Notes under the pieces: model-generated
What the model saw: the letters and a program-made list of their open reading frames with translations, nothing else
What the model was told of the DNA's origin: nothing
The model's database searches: none
Made by a program: the position numbers and the translations under genes
Assembly: GCA_947499715.1 (NCBI GenBank)
Contig: CANMPL010000005.1
Coordinates: 62,001-126,000, forward strand
Reading direction: 5' to 3'
DNA: 64,000 nucleotides
DNA from: an uncultured Paracoccaceae bacterium
GTDB lineage: Bacteria; Pseudomonadota; Alphaproteobacteria; Rhodobacterales; Rhodobacteraceae
In this document: piece after piece, positions 1 through 9,600 of the stretch
Layout: each line of letters opens with the position of its first letter
Numbering within the stretch: the first letter of the stretch is position 1

Positions 1-389
1 ATGTCGGAATGGGCATCCAACCACAACACAAAGAACGGCCGGTCCGATTTGGCGTGGTGAGCGGCCATGCCGGCCACGGTGCCAAGGGCCAATGCGTGAT
101 CGCCGCCCATAAAGATCGGCAGGCCGTTGGGGGCCTGTTCTTCGGCGGCGGCGGCCAGTGCCACGGTCCAGCCGACGTTAGCGGCCAGTTCGTGCACCAC
201 CGGGTTCTTGGGTGGGGCGACGTCGACCGTGGCGGGGGCCACGTTGCCGATATCAGTGACGGTATGGCCAAGGGCGATGATCGCCTCTGCCAGGCCCGCG
301 GTGCGATAGGCGTCAGGGCCCATAAGGCAACCGCGGCGTTTCTTTCCGGCGTCCATGGGTGCGCCGATGAGGATGCAATGATGTGTCAT
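1..389 (-). CDS. rocF: Arginase, 3' end outside window
   Basis: Only the N-terminal ~129 residues are in the window; the gene runs off the left edge. The reverse-strand reading starts at 389 (MTHHCILIGAPMDAG) and holds two manganese-binding signatures of the arginase/ureohydrolase family: GGDHALA at about residues 91-97 and DAHSD near the window edge. Spacing and the RRGCLMGPDA segment favour arginase (L-arginine to ornithine and urea) over agmatinase. It is divergent from an Lrp-type regulator, and a TTGCGC/GCGCAA inverted repeat lies between them, so local control by that regulator is likely. Ornithine-catabolism genes would be expected beyond the left edge but cannot be seen. Confidence 0.9.
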   Translation of the reverse strand, partial: MTHHCILIGAPMDAGKKRRGCLMGPDAYRTAGLAEAIIALGHTVTDIGNVAPATVDVAPPKNPVVHELAANVGWTVALAAAAEEQAPNGLPIFMGGDHALALGTVAGMAAHHAKSDRPFFVLWLDAHSD

Positions 390-433
390 GGGCAGATCAT
401 TGCGCAGAATTGGGGGTGCGCACAGGCTGCAAA

Positions 434-461
434 TTGCGCATAATGTGCGTGAATAGCGCAA
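434..461. promoter_or_regulatory. Candidate Lrp-type operator
   Basis: Perfect 6-base inverted arms TTGCGC (434-439) and GCGCAA (456-461) flank a 16-base AT-richer centre between the divergent arginase and Lrp/AsnC genes. A further ATTGCGCA occurs at 399-406. Lrp-family regulators commonly bind such loose, multiple palindromes and repress their own gene; the assignment here is inferred from position. Confidence 0.45.
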
Positions 462-475
462 AGTGAGTGATTGTT

Positions 476-895
476 ATGGACGAAATGGACGGTCGGTTGA
501 TTGCGATGCTGCGCCGGGATGGGCGCGCGAGCCTGTCGGCGCTCTCTGCGGGGTTGGGCGTGACACGGGCGACGGTCAAGGCGCGGCTGGATCGGTTGCA
601 GGCCGGCGGCGAGATTGCGGGGTTTACGGTGCTGACCCGCGCGGATGTGGCGCCTCAGCCGGTGCGCGGGCTGATGATGCTTGAAATCGCGGGGCGCGGT
701 GCGGAACGGGTGCAAAAGGCGCTTGGGGTGATGCCAGAGGTGCTGGCGGTGCATTCGACCAATGGCACATGGGATCTGATCGCCGAGATCGGGACAGAAA
801 CGCTGGAGCAATTTGATAGGGTGCTGACCGCGATCCGGCGGATGGATGCGATTACCCGGTCCGAGACGAACCTGCTGTTATCGACAAAGCGTTAG
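476..895 (+). CDS. Lrp/AsnC family transcriptional regulator
   Basis: The product has 139 residues from ATG 476 (MDEMDGRLIAML); a GTG at 467 would add three residues. The N-terminal winged helix-turn-helix (about residues 1-60, LSALSAGLGVTRATVKARL) is followed by the RAM/AsnC ligand-binding ferredoxin-like domain (about 65-139). This is the usual architecture and length for single-domain Lrp regulators that sense amino acids. It faces the arginase gene across an 86-base gap carrying a palindrome, so it probably regulates arginine/ornithine use in response to a basic amino acid; the ligand is inference. No strong Shine-Dalgarno sequence decides between the two starts. Confidence 0.88.
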   Translation: MDEMDGRLIAMLRRDGRASLSALSAGLGVTRATVKARLDRLQAGGEIAGFTVLTRADVAPQPVRGLMMLEIAGRGAERVQKALGVMPEVLAVHSTNGTWDLIAEIGTETLEQFDRVLTAIRRMDAITRSETNLLLSTKR

Positions 896-1338
896 GACCG
901 GCGGTAGGCCATGATCCAGAGGATGCAGATCGCAGCAGAGAACAGCGCGTTCCAGCTGGGCATCGAGAGGGTCAAGAATTCCCAAGACACTTGGTCGCAC
1001 ATGATCAGTTGTGGCCCGTCGAGGGACAAAAGATCGCCTGTCAGCGCGTTGCCGCCGCCGGTGCAAGATGATGGGCCGTCCCAGAGTTTCCGTTCCACGC
1101 CGGTATGGAACACGCCAAGGGCAGAGGTCGCGGCGGTGGCCAATGCGCCCAAAGCGGGCAGGGCGCGGCCCTGGATTTGCAGGGCGGCAAGGCCGATGAC
1201 GATGGCGGCGTAGTGTGGCCAGCGCTGCCAGTGGCACATCTGGCAGGGCAGATAGCCCAGGAATTGGAACACGAAGGCCCCGGCGATCAGCGCGATCGAG
1301 CCAAGCGTGGCGAGAAAGACGAGGGTGTTGCGGGTCAT
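892..1338 (-). CDS. dsbB: Disulfide bond formation protein B
   Basis: This 148-residue inner-membrane protein has four predicted membrane helices. The first periplasmic loop carries the CQMC redox pair (Cys32, Cys35) and the second holds Cys92 and Cys114, the four cysteines through which DsbB passes electrons from DsbA to quinone. Length matches the alphaproteobacterial short DsbB form. Its ATG overlaps the stop of the upstream DedA/YqaA-like gene by four bases, so the two are translationally coupled. Its 3' end overlaps the end of the convergent Lrp gene by four bases (892-895). The exact periplasmic partner is not in the window; a FrnE-like DsbA homologue occurs at 27768. Confidence 0.92.
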   Translation of the reverse strand: MTRNTLVFLATLGSIALIAGAFVFQFLGYLPCQMCHWQRWPHYAAIVIGLAALQIQGRALPALGALATAATSALGVFHTGVERKLWDGPSSCTGGGNALTGDLLSLDGPQLIMCDQVSWEFLTLSMPSWNALFSAAICILWIMAYRRS

Positions 1339-1913
1339 AGCAGGCCGATCACAAGAAAGCCGCCGATGAGAATGACACAGAAGAGCGTGAACATCAGCGT
1401 CAGGCGCTTTTCGATAAAGTCACGGATCGGTGCTCCGAATTTCCACAAGAGAAGGGCCACAAGGTAAAAGCGGATCGCACGGGCGATGATGGAAGAGACG
1501 ATGAACACCGGGATCGACAGGCCCGTGACGCCGGATGCGATGGTGATGACCTTGAAAGGCAGCATAGTGACGCCCGCGACGATGACGGCCCAAGCGCCGT
1601 ATTCGTTAAAGGTCTCGGACATCTGCGCAAAGCTGTCGTCTTTGCCGTAAAGTTCTAGGATCGGGCGGCCGATGGATTCAAACAGTCCGTAGCCGATGTA
1701 ATAGCCCAAGAGCGCCCCAAGCACGGAGGCCACGAGGCAGACCGTGGCGATCAGGAATGCGCGGTTGGGACGGGCGATGATCATTGGGATCATCAGCACA
1801 TCGGGCGGGATCGGAAAGAACGAGGATTCCACAAAGGAAATGATCGCGAGGAACCAGAGCGCGTGCGGAGATGCAGCGAGTGAAAAGGTCCAGTCGTAAA
1901 GGCGGCGGATCAT
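1335..1913 (-). CDS. YqaA/DedA-type (SNARE-associated) membrane protein
   Basis: The product has 192 residues from ATG 1913 (MIRRLYDWTFSLA). It is strongly hydrophobic, with the family signature FVESSFFPIPPDVLMIP near residues 27-44 followed by GYYIGYGL and several membrane helices. DedA/VTT proteins are linked to polyprenyl or phospholipid flipping and membrane homeostasis; the role here is not shown by sequence. The open frame extends upstream to 2354, but that part lies antisense to the metallopeptidase gene and lacks family similarity, so the internal start is chosen. It is the first gene of a two-gene unit with dsbB. Confidence 0.85.
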   Translation of the reverse strand: MIRRLYDWTFSLAASPHALWFLAIISFVESSFFPIPPDVLMIPMIIARPNRAFLIATVCLVASVLGALLGYYIGYGLFESIGRPILELYGKDDSFAQMSETFNEYGAWAVIVAGVTMLPFKVITIASGVTGLSIPVFIVSSIIARAIRFYLVALLLWKFGAPIRDFIEKRLTLMFTLFCVILIGGFLVIGLL

Positions 1914-2030
1914 GGTGCGGGGCCTGCGTTTTTCGGTTTTCCGCCTTAGGCCATGTGGGGGCGGGGGCGTCAAGCTTGTCGATTGCGCCGTTTTCGCGCA
2001 ACCTGTCACAAATGTGTGGGAGTGTGTGCG

Positions 2031-2870
2031 ATGAAATGGCAAGGACGCCGGGGTAGTCGGAATGTGCAGCGCCGCGGTGGCGGTGCGAAATCGGTGGGTG
2101 GGATCGGCGGGATCGCCGGTGTCTTGATCTTGCTTGCGGGCTGGTACTTTGGATTTGATACCAGCGGCTTTGTCGATCTGGGCGGGCAGGGCGGCAGCCA
2201 AAGCGCCGAAGTCACCGAGGCCGATCTGCAGGCAGAACAATTCGTATCCGTGGTGCTGGCCGACACAGAAGAGGTCTGGGCCGAGGTGCTGCCGCAGCAG
2301 GCGGGGATTACCTATAACGAGCCTACGCTGGTTGTGTTCAAAGGGTCGGTGCAATCGGCCTGTGGCGGGGCCTCTGCCGCGTCGGGGCCGTTTTACTGCC
2401 CGGCGGACAAGGTCGCTTATCTCGATACCGGATTCTTCACCACGATGTCAGAACGGCTTGGGGCGGGCGGTGATTTCGCGGCGGCCTATGTGGTGGCCCA
2501 CGAGGTGGCCCACCACGTGCAGAACGAATTGGGCATTCTGGGGCAGGTCAATCAGTTGCGCGCACAGGTGACCGAAGAGCAATCCAATGAGCTGTCGGTG
2601 CGCACAGAGTTGCAGGCGGATTGCTTTTCAGGGATCTGGGCCCGCAAGGCACAAGAGATGTTTGGATCGCTGGAACGCGGCGACATTGAAGAGGCGCTGA
2701 ATGCGGCCAAGCAAATTGGTGACGACACCTTGCAGCGCAATGCAGGTCAGACGGTGCAGCCGCATACCTTTACCCATGGCACCTCTGCCCAACGTCAGCG
2801 CTGGTTCGCGCGGGGGCTGGAAAGCGGCGACATGAGTCAGTGTGATACGTTTTCAACCAACCAGCTTTGA
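2031..2870 (+). CDS. Neutral zinc metallopeptidase, YpfJ family
   Basis: This 279-residue protein begins at ATG 2031 (MKWQGRRGSRNVQRR). A short basic N-terminus precedes one membrane helix (about 26-44, IAGVLILLAGWYFGF). The large exported part carries HEVAHH (His157, Glu158, His161), the HExxH zinc-binding motif of the putative neutral zinc metallopeptidase family (ypfJ-type), and a downstream ELQADCFSGIWA segment, the conserved block in which an acidic residue serves as a further ligand. It is predicted to sit in the inner membrane facing the periplasm. The substrate is unknown. It stands alone, just upstream of tRNA-Leu. Confidence 0.88.
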   Translation: MKWQGRRGSRNVQRRGGGAKSVGGIGGIAGVLILLAGWYFGFDTSGFVDLGGQGGSQSAEVTEADLQAEQFVSVVLADTEEVWAEVLPQQAGITYNEPTLVVFKGSVQSACGGASAASGPFYCPADKVAYLDTGFFTTMSERLGAGGDFAAAYVVAHEVAHHVQNELGILGQVNQLRAQVTEEQSNELSVRTELQADCFSGIWARKAQEMFGSLERGDIEEALNAAKQIGDDTLQRNAGQTVQPHTFTHGTSAQRQRWFARGLESGDMSQCDTFSTNQL

Positions 2871-2914
2871 GGCCGTTGACGCCGCCCGCGGCCTGTCTTA
2901 GGAGGGTGCCGTTG

Positions 2915-3000
2915 GCCGATGTGGCGGAATGGTAGACGCAGGGGATTCAAAATCCCCCGATGGTAACATCGTGAGAGTTCGAGTCTCTCCATCGGCACCA
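2915..3000 (+). tRNA. tRNA-Leu (anticodon CAA)
   Basis: The acceptor arms GCCGATG (2915-2921) and CATCGGC (2990-2996) pair perfectly, and discriminator A and CCA are encoded (2997-3000). The anticodon stem GGGGA/TCCCC encloses loop TTCAAAA, giving anticodon CAA. A long variable arm (CGATGGTAACATCG) is expected for a class II leucine tRNA, and the T-arm contains GTTCGAGTC. Confidence 0.97.
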
Positions 3001-3649
3001 ACACTATCCTGAAAACCCTGCCTTATTCCTGTCCGAATCGGACCGAGAAGCCGCAAATTGGCGGTTCTATTGTTGCCGATTTGTAGACCATTGGCCCGAG
3101 CAGCGATGTTTGTGTCGGATCGTTCAACAGAATTGCCGGGGGATTTGGGAATCGTGGCCTGATTTGGGCATCAACGTTAACACCGCGAAATTGACCGCCG
3201 CCGCAGAACAAAACAGGGGTGGATTCGCCCAAATGCGCGGTTTTTGGCGCATTTTATGGTCAATTCTGAAACAGTTTAGTGTTTGTCGTTTCCAAACTGG
3301 AAACAATGCCTGCGGCAGATCGTATCGGGATTTTGTTCAATCCACTGAAATTGAAGAGATTGTGTCAGATATGACGTCGAAGGACAGATTTTTCCCTTTG
3401 AGGGTAACGTCTGGTTAGGTATGTCGGAGATGCCCAACTGGGGGGCGCACTGGTCGATTGGGGCGATCAGGGTCAGATCTTCGGATTTGATGAACGTGTG
3501 TGATGTCTGCAATTGGGTCGATCCCAGCAGCTCTTAGAATTTAAGTCGGTGCGTGGCACCGGCGGCCGAACCTGTGCCGCGTTGCGCGGTGCAGCGAAGG
3601 TATGTGCAAAGTAAAGCGACGTGTGTGCGTTGTCGACGAGGAGACGAAG
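3001..3649. other. Long non-coding leader before the giant RTX gene
   Basis: About 650 bases without a convincing gene. Composition is visibly richer in A+T than the neighbours. An AAATGCGC/GCGCATTT hairpin (3231-3238 and 3247-3254, loop GGTTTTTG) lies in the middle. The open frame at 3110-3418 lacks a ribosome site and recognisable protein features. The segment probably holds the promoter and control region of the RTX/Hint gene; no specific promoter can be defended. Confidence 0.5.
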
Positions 3650-6600
3650 ATGTCATTAACAATTGATTGGGACCAGATTGGTTCAGACGGTAGCCAGACA
3701 TTGTCCGAAAACGGACAGTCGGTTGATGTCACGGTCTCTACGCCGAAAAATGCACAGGGCAAGGAATGGTTCGTCGAGAACGGCATGCTCAAGAACTGGG
3801 ATGTCACGACAGACAGTAATGTCGACGTACGTTTCAGCGAAGAAGTTGAGAACGTCAAATTCACCCTGCTGGATGTCGACGCGCTGGATGAAATCACGAT
3901 CATGACCAAGGATGCGGACGGCAACATTGTTCCCGTCGAATTCGAGGTGACAGGCAATCATTACGTGGATGGCAACGTCGTGACGGGCACGTCCACAACG
4001 ACAAACGGCCCCGGCATGGATGACGGCAGCCAGGACATCGAAATCTGCATTCCCGGCCCAGTGATGACGTTCTGGGTCGTGCTGGATGACGGCCCCGCGC
4101 GCGATTATTCCGGCACTGTGGCGATCAGCGATGTGACCTTTGACATCTATGCGCCGCTTGATGGCACGGTTGAAGGCACGGCTGGTGATGATCTGATCGA
4201 CGCAAACTACGATCAGGATCCAGACGGTGACAAGATCGACAACAACGATGCAATCGTCGCGGGCGAAGGTCCGCAGGACGATATCGTTGTTGCAGGCGAC
4301 GGCAATGACACGGTTGTGGCTGGTGAAGGCGACGACGACGTGCAGGGCGAAGCTGGCGATGACAAGATTTACGGTGGCGAGGGCGATGATGAGCTGAGCG
4401 GCGGTATCGGCAACGACATGGTCTTTGGCGGCAACAACAGTGATGTGATCAATGGCGGTGACGGCGACGATATGCTGATCGGCGCTGGTCCGTCTTTTGA
4501 TGGCAAGATCGACTTTAACGATCTGAGCGCTGGCGACATCGTCGGTGGCCAGTATGCAGGTAATGGCGTGACCATTTCCAGCGGCATCGCGGGCAAGCCT
4601 GTGATGATCTTTGACACTGCCAACCCAACTGGTGGCGACCATGATCTGGCGACCAGCAATCTGGGCAATGTGCTGATCATGTCCGAAGATGGTGACAGCA
4701 GCGACCCTGACGACAACGCCGGTGGTGCGCATTTCGTCTTTACCTTTGACAGCCCAGCCCATGTTGAGAGCCTTGATTTCCTCGACATCGAAGGCGGTGC
4801 ATGGATCAAGCTATATGATGCAGACGGCAACCAGATTGCGCTGATTGATCCTGCCCAAACCGGCGACAACGGCCAGTTGAGCCAGCACATCGGTGTGGAT
4901 GGCGTGGCCCGCATGGAAGTGATCATCGCCGGTTCCGGCGCGATTGATAACCTGTGCTACAGCCTGAACGGTGAAACCGGCGACGAAGCTGATGTGATCA
5001 ACGGCGGTGCCGGCAATGATTACATCGAAGGCAATCTGGGCAATGACAGCCTTGATGGCGGGACCGGCAACGATGAGCTGTATGGCGGCGAAGGTGATGA
5101 CCGGATCTTTGGCAACGACGGTGACGACGTTGGCTATGGCGGTGCTGGCAACGACAACATGGGCGGCTCGGACCGGGGCAACGACGAATACTACGGCGGT
5201 GCTGGCGACGACATGATGGAGACATCATACGGCGACGACACGCTTTATGGTGGCGAAGGCAATGACAACCTTTGGGCCTCTGCTGATGACGATCTGGTCT
5301 ATGGTGGCAAGGGCGACGACAGCGCCTATGGCGGCCACGGTCAGGACACTGTTTTTGGCGAGATGGGCGATGACACCCTGTCTGGTGGTTCGGACAGCGA
5401 CACCATCTTTGGTGGCAGCGGCAATGACGTCATTGATGGCGACAAGCTGTACAAGGACGACAAGGGCGCGGCGGGCGATGACACCATCTATGGTGGCGGC
5501 GGTGACGACAAGATCGACGGTGGTGGCGGCAACGACACGCTGATCGGTGACGGCGGCCCGGCGGAAGAGATCGACTTTACCATTGATTGGGACGTACTGG
5601 GCTCTGACGGTTCGGCCACATTCACCGAGTGTGAAAAGGACGTGACGGTTTCGATCAACACGCCGCAGAATGCGCAAGGCAAGCAGTGGTTTGTCGAAAA
5701 CGGCATGCTGAAGAACTGGGATGTCACCGATCCGACAACGGCGGATCTGCATTTCGACCAGGAAGTCACCAACGTGCAGTTTACGCTGCTTGACGTTGAT
5801 GCGCTCGACAAGATCACGATCATGGCGAAGGACGCGGACGGGAACCTTGTTGAGGTTCAGTTCGAAGACACCGGCGTGCATGCGGTTGACGGCAACATGG
5901 TCACCGGCACCCAGACCAACAATCCCGGCCCGGGTGAAGACAACTCTGGTCAGGATGTGGGTGTGACCATCGCAGGTCCGATCCAGCATTTGTGGATCAT
6001 TCTCGATGACGGACCCGCACGGGACTATTCCGGCACTGTGGCTGTTACCGACATCACCTTTACCCTGCCAATGGTGCAGGAAGACGGCGATGACATGATC
6101 GACGGCGGTGACGGCGACGACTACATCGAAGGCAACGGCGGCGACGATATGCTGACCGGTGGCGCTGGCAATGACGAGATCTACGGCGGCGACGATCGTG
6201 ACACCATCATTGGTGGTGCGGGCGACACTGTTGACGGTGGCGCCGGTGGCGACGATTACGACGTGCTGGACCTGACAGGTCAGGGGCCATTTGTGGTCAC
6301 AGGCCCCGATGGTACAGGCGATCCGATCCCTGACAGCAATGGCAATGGTCTTGACGGCCAGGTTCAGTTCATCGACGCCGATGGCAACCCAACCGGCGAA
6401 GTGATCGACTTTACCGAGATCGAAGAGATCATTGGTGATCTGGTCGAAAACCGCGGCCCTGATGCGGTTGACGATGATTACACCGCGGGCGAAGACGACG
6501 CGCCTGCTGATATCGGGAATGTGCTGGACAACGACACCGATCTGGATGGCGACACGCTGACGGTTGGTGAAGTGAACGGTGATCCGGCTGGTGTTGGCAC

Positions 6601-9600
6601 ACCTGTGGCGGGCGACAATGGTGGTCTGATCACCATTGCCGAAGACGGCACAGTAACCTTTGACCCTAACGGCGACTTTGAAGCACTGGGCGAAGGCGAA
6701 GAGGCCACCACAACGGTCACATACACCGTGGATGACGGCAACGGCGGCACTGAAGAAGCCACCGTTACGATCACTGTGTCAGGTGTGAACGACGGCCCCG
6801 TGGCTGCCGATGATCCGCTGAACGCGGGTGAAGATGATCCGGCTGGTGTGATCGGCAATGTGCTGGACAACGACAGCGATCCTGAAGGCGATGCGCTGGA
6901 AGTGTTCAAGGTCGGTGGCGATGAAGCCAACCTTGGTGCGCCGACAGCAGGTGACAATGGTGGTCTGATCACTATTGCGGCCGATGGTACCGTGACATTT
7001 GACCCCAATGGCGAATTTGAAGCGCTCGGTGCCGGTGAAACGGCCACGACCTCGATCACCTACATGGTGCAGGATCCGTCCGGTGAAATGTCGACCGCGA
7101 CGGTGACGGTCACGGTGACCGGTGAAAACGATGGCCCGACGGCTGTTATGGACACCTATACTGCCTCCGAAGATGGTGTGACGGATCTGGGCAATGTGAT
7201 CGGTAATGACACCGACCCAGAGAATGACGCGCTGGAAGTTGCTGAGGTCAATGGTGATCCGGCCAATGTTGGCACCCCGGTTGCGGGTGACAACGGTGGT
7301 CTGGTCACAATCAATGAAGACGGCACCGTCAGCTTTGATGCCAATGGCGAGTTTGATGCGCTTGGCGAAGGTGAAGAGGCGACAACAACGGTCACCTACA
7401 CCATCACTGATCCAGATGGCGAAACCGACACGGCCGAGGTTGTGATCACGGTCAAGGGCACCAATGATGCGCCTGTTGCAGTCCGCAACGACTATACTGC
7501 TGACTTCGACGAAGCCGCAGGCGACGTGGACGGCAATGTGCTAACCGACAACACCGGCGACGGTGTGGACAGCGACCCGGAGGGTGACGATCTGACCGTC
7601 GTGGGCGTTGGTGCACCAAACAGCGGTGTTGGTGTGGCGGTTGCAGGCTCTGCCGGGGGTCTGTTCACGATCCTTGCAGATGGCACGGTCGATTTTGACG
7701 CAAACGGAGAGTTTGACGATCTGGGCCTGAACGACACACGGACCACCACCGTTGAATACACCATTGCGGATGAAAATGGCGCGACCAGCACGGCTGTTGC
7801 GACCTTTACTGTGGGTGGCATCAATGACGGCACCGTGCAGGGCACATCCGGCGATGACGTGATCAACCCCGACATCCCTTATGTGGATGCCGATGGTGAC
7901 GTGGTCGACAACAACGACGCGATCCTTGATGGCGACACCGGCAATGATGACCTGATCCTTGGCTTTGAAGGCAATGACAGCATCGACGCAGGTGACGGCA
8001 ACGACCGCGTCTTTGGCGGCGCTGACAATGACACCATCGACGGTGGCGTTGGCAACGACGGCCTTGTCGGTGGCGACGGCAACGATGTGATCGAAGGCGG
8101 CGACGGCGACGACATGCTGTTTGGCAACGACGGCAACGATGAGCTGTTCGGCGGCGAAGGCATGGACAAGCTGGAAGGCGGCAAGGGCGACGACCTGCTG
8201 GAAGGCGGCGATGGCAATGACGACCTTTGGGCTGGTGCGGGCAATGACCGTATTGTCGGCGGTGACGGCGACGATGTGGCCAACGGCGGCAGCGGCAATG
8301 ACGTGATCCTGGGCAATGCTGGCAACGATACGCTGGATGGTGCCAATGGCGACGACACGATCCGCGGCGGTCAGGGCGATGACAGCATCTTTGGTGACTA
8401 CGGCAACGACAGCATTGTCGGTGGCGAAGGCAGCGATGTGGTCGATGGCGGCAATGGCGATGATATCATCAACACCGGCAACCATGCTGATCCGGCGTTC
8501 GACAACCCATACCCCGGTCTGGGTGCGCCTGATGCCGATCCGAACGACGACAAGGACGTGGTCTTTGGTGGCTCTGGTCACGATACGATCAGCACCGGCG
8601 ACGATGCCGATACGATTGATGGTGGCATCGGCAACGATATCATCGACGCAGGTATCGACAACGACAGCGTCACAGCCGGCGACGGTCATGACACTGTGAT
8701 CGGTGGTGAAGGTGTTGACCTGATCGACGGCGGCGATGGCGATGACGTCCTTTATGGTGGTCTGGACAATGATACCTTTGACATTGTGGACCGCGACCCC
8801 GATGGCAACCCGGTTGATCTGCTGCCCGGCAACAACATCGACACCATCTTTGGTGGTGCAGGCAACGACACGATCTTTGGTCGCGACGATGCCGACGTGT
8901 TGTTTGGCGGCACCGGCAATGATGTGATCGACGGCGGGATTGATGACGATGTCATCACTGGCGGCGAGGGCGAAGACCAGCTGTTTGGTGGTCAGGGCAC
9001 GGATACGTTCCTTGGCGGCAACGGCGGTGACGTTGTTGTGGGCGGCGAAGATGCTCCATCCGGGACATTCCCAGATGGCGCGGATATCGACGTGCTTGAC
9101 CTGACCGGCAGCAATGTCGAGCGGATCGAATACACCCCCGGCGACGCAGAAAGCGGCACGGTCTTCTTCACCGATGGCACAACGATGACCTTCTCGGAAA
9201 TCGAGAACGTGATCCCGTGCTTTACCCCCGGCACCACAATCGCCACCCCACGTGGTGAGCGTCTGGTCGAGGAGCTGCAGGTGGGTGACAAGATCATCAC
9301 CCGTGACAACGGCATCCAGGAAATCGCATGGGTTGGCCATAAGGCGATGAACGGCAAGCAGTTGGCGGCGAACCCGCACCTTAAGCCGATCCTCATCAAG
9401 GCCGGTTCGCTGGGGCAAGACCTGCCAGAGCGTGACATGCTGGTATCCCCCAACCACCGGGTGCTGGTCGCGTCAGAGAAAACGCAGCTTTACTTTGAAG
9501 AGCGTGAAGTTCTGGCCGCAGCCAAGCACATGACGGGTGCCGAAGGGATCCACGCGGTCAACGTGATGCAGACGACCTATGTCCACTTCATGTTTGAACG

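Noticed and set aside
3110-3418. 102-residue frame in the gap before the giant RTX gene
   Set aside because: No ribosome site, no family features, atypical composition; treated as non-coding leader.
4172-9050. Possible CRISPR or satellite DNA in the RTX region
   Set aside because: The repeats are in-frame, diverged nonapeptide codons without uniform repeat-spacer structure.
7541-9457. 638-residue open frame antisense to the RTX blocks of the giant gene
   Set aside because: It arises from the repetitive GGxGxD codon pattern, which leaves the opposite strand free of stops; the translation is low-complexity and has no ribosome site.
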